From assembly GCF_023914155.1 (NCBI RefSeq), contig NZ_JAMWYS010000006.1, positions 124,001-188,000 of the forward strand: DNA of 64,000 nucleotides, read 5' to 3'. The position numbers were made by a program, and so were the translations under genes. The DNA is from Solitalea agri. Lineage in GTDB: Bacteria; Bacteroidota; Bacteroidia; Sphingobacteriales; Sphingobacteriaceae. The notes under the pieces were generated by a model that was given only the letters and a program-made list of their open reading frames with translations, ran no database searches and had not been told where the DNA came from. Numbering within the stretch: position 1 is the first letter of the stretch; every line of letters starts with the position of its first letter. Below, piece by piece: positions 63,142 to 64,000 of the stretch.

Positions 63142-64000
63142 CTATTCTACCAAGGTTTCATTGGTTTGAGATGATACATGTATCGTCCTACTTCCCTGAT
63201 AAATAATTAAGTACCCAATAAGCCCAGATAACACTGAGCCCGACAATACAGCGATCTTTGCGAAGTTTTGATTTTCGGGCTCAACAAATGCCAGGATAGA
63301 GATAAATATTGACATTGTAAACCCAATTCCCCCTAAAAAGCCTGTCCCTATTACTTTTTTAACAGATACCTTTGAGGGCATTGTGGCCATACCTGATTTA
63401 ATAGCCAGAAAAGAAAATCCTGCAATACCCAATGGTTTACCTAACAATAAGCCTAAAATAATCCCCAGGCCCAATTCAGTACCGTAAACATTAAGCAGGC
63501 TTCCTTTGAAAACAATACAGGTATTAGCCAAAGCAAACAATGGCATAATAATAAAGGATGAAAACTGATGTAGATTGTGCTCCAATATTTCTGCAGGTGA
63601 ATGATCGCTATAATCAGATTCTAAAGGAATTGTTATTGCTAGCAAAACTCCGGCAATAGTAGCATGCACCCCGGATTGTAGCATGAAATACCACATAAAA
63701 ACTCCACCTAATAAATAGATCAACACGTTTCTTATCTTGAAATAGTTGAATGCCATAAGTACAGCAAAGATGGAAAGCGCTATGTATAGATTATGAAGCA
63801 CCACCGTTTGAGTATAAGCTACTGCAATAACTAATATTGCTCCCAAATCATCAACAACAGCAAGTGCAGTTAAAAAAACTTTCAAACTAATCGGAACACG
63901 CTTGCCCAACAAACTGAGAATTCCCAAGGCAAAAGCAATATCTGTAGCCATAGGAATACCCCAGCCATGCTCAGTAGGTGTTGATTTATTAATGAGAAAA
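63142..64000 (-). CDS. nhaA: Na+/H+ antiporter NhaA, N-terminal part outside the window
   Basis: The frame continues past the right edge; upstream residues read TEHGWGIPMATDIAFALG, so Met at 63951 is internal. The functional Asp in ATDIAF and the pair in VVDDLGAI are present, and a conserved Lys occurs in the SKVSVKKVIGTGFLGGIGFTM segment. At least eight helices are visible. It exchanges sodium for protons across the inner membrane. The gene is intact so far as seen. Confidence 0.93.
   Translation of the reverse strand, partial: FLINKSTPTEHGWGIPMATDIAFALGILSLLGKRVPISLKVFLTALAVVDDLGAILVIAVAYTQTVVLHNLYIALSIFAVLMAFNYFKIRNVLIYLLGGVFMWYFMLQSGVHATIAGVLLAITIPLESDYSDHSPAEILEHNLHQFSSFIIMPLFALANTCIVFKGSLLNVYGTELGLGIILGLLLGKPLGIAGFSFLAIKSGMATMPSKVSVKKVIGTGFLGGIGFTMSIFISILAFVEPENQNFAKIAVLSGSVLSGLIGYLIIYQGSRTIHVSSQTNETLVE

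Noticed and set aside
1-64000. CRISPR array, insertion sequence, prophage, restriction or other phage-defence locus
   Set aside because: No regularly spaced repeats, transposase, integrase, capsid, methylase or Cas-like protein was recognised; repeated tracts are degenerate and unevenly placed.

Overview
The window is ordinary chromosome of a Bacteroidota bacterium, most like the Sphingobacteriales. The evidence is low G+C, many matches to the Bacteroidota promoter element TAnnTTTG, an Oar-like TonB receptor, a fused CcoN/CcoO oxidase subunit, a short RpoD without region 1.1, S46 and S9 dipeptidyl peptidases and a PafA phosphatase. I cannot name the genus. No rRNA, tRNA, insertion sequence, prophage or CRISPR array was seen. 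Both end genes are cut: an aminotransferase at the left edge and nhaA at the right edge.

Layout. 1-4 kb: aminotransferase end, omega-amidase-type nitrilase, thioesterase, phytase-like lipoprotein and lipoprotein MsrA. 4-11.5 kb: class A penicillin-binding protein, a large protease-propeller-barrel outer-membrane protein and PafA. 11.5-21.1 kb (minus strand): a complete cbb3 oxidase locus ccoS-ccoNO-ccoQ-ccoP-ccoG-ccoH-tauE, the copper ATPase ccoI and an Fnr-type regulator. 21.2-23.6 kb: a GIY-YIG-like protein divergent from a LexA-like S24 repressor, then an acetyltransferase and a Spy-like periplasmic protein. 23.7-26.7 kb: bioF, nagA, bioD. 26.7-33.3 kb: M28 peptidase, DPP IV, a small barrel protein and an S46 dipeptidyl peptidase. 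33.4-46.5 kb: DoxX, TonB receptor, lpdA, a secreted unknown, an MBL-fold hydrolase, rpoD, long-form GAPDH, aldo/keto reductase, Bcr/CflA transporter and a membrane-anchored unknown. 46.7-64 kb: smc, YdeI-type protein, haem-binding protein, U32 peptidase, ferredoxin, a lolD/ATP-grasp/HAD operon, DUF3817, a lipoprotein, sucC, asnS, acetyltransferase, Sua5-type synthase, vanadium haloperoxidase, HPP protein and nhaA.

How parts work together. The cbb3 genes encode the oxidase, its maturation factors and its copper supply. The ccoS-led operon and ccoI each carry the palindrome CATGAT-N4-ATCATG centred exactly 36.5 bp upstream of the last base of a TAnnTTTG element. This is the geometry of a class II Fnr activator site, and an Fnr-like gene with an N-terminal cysteine cluster lies directly upstream of ccoI. 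The peptidases (M28, S9, S46) suggest use of external peptides.

The less explained signals are: long imperfect inverted repeats written in the same word-like sequence style, found in many intergenic gaps; a coupled ATP-grasp/HAD pair in which both proteins appear to lack key catalytic residues; and a GIY-YIG protein without the usual arginine facing a self-cleaving-type repressor, with two palindromes in the shared promoter region.
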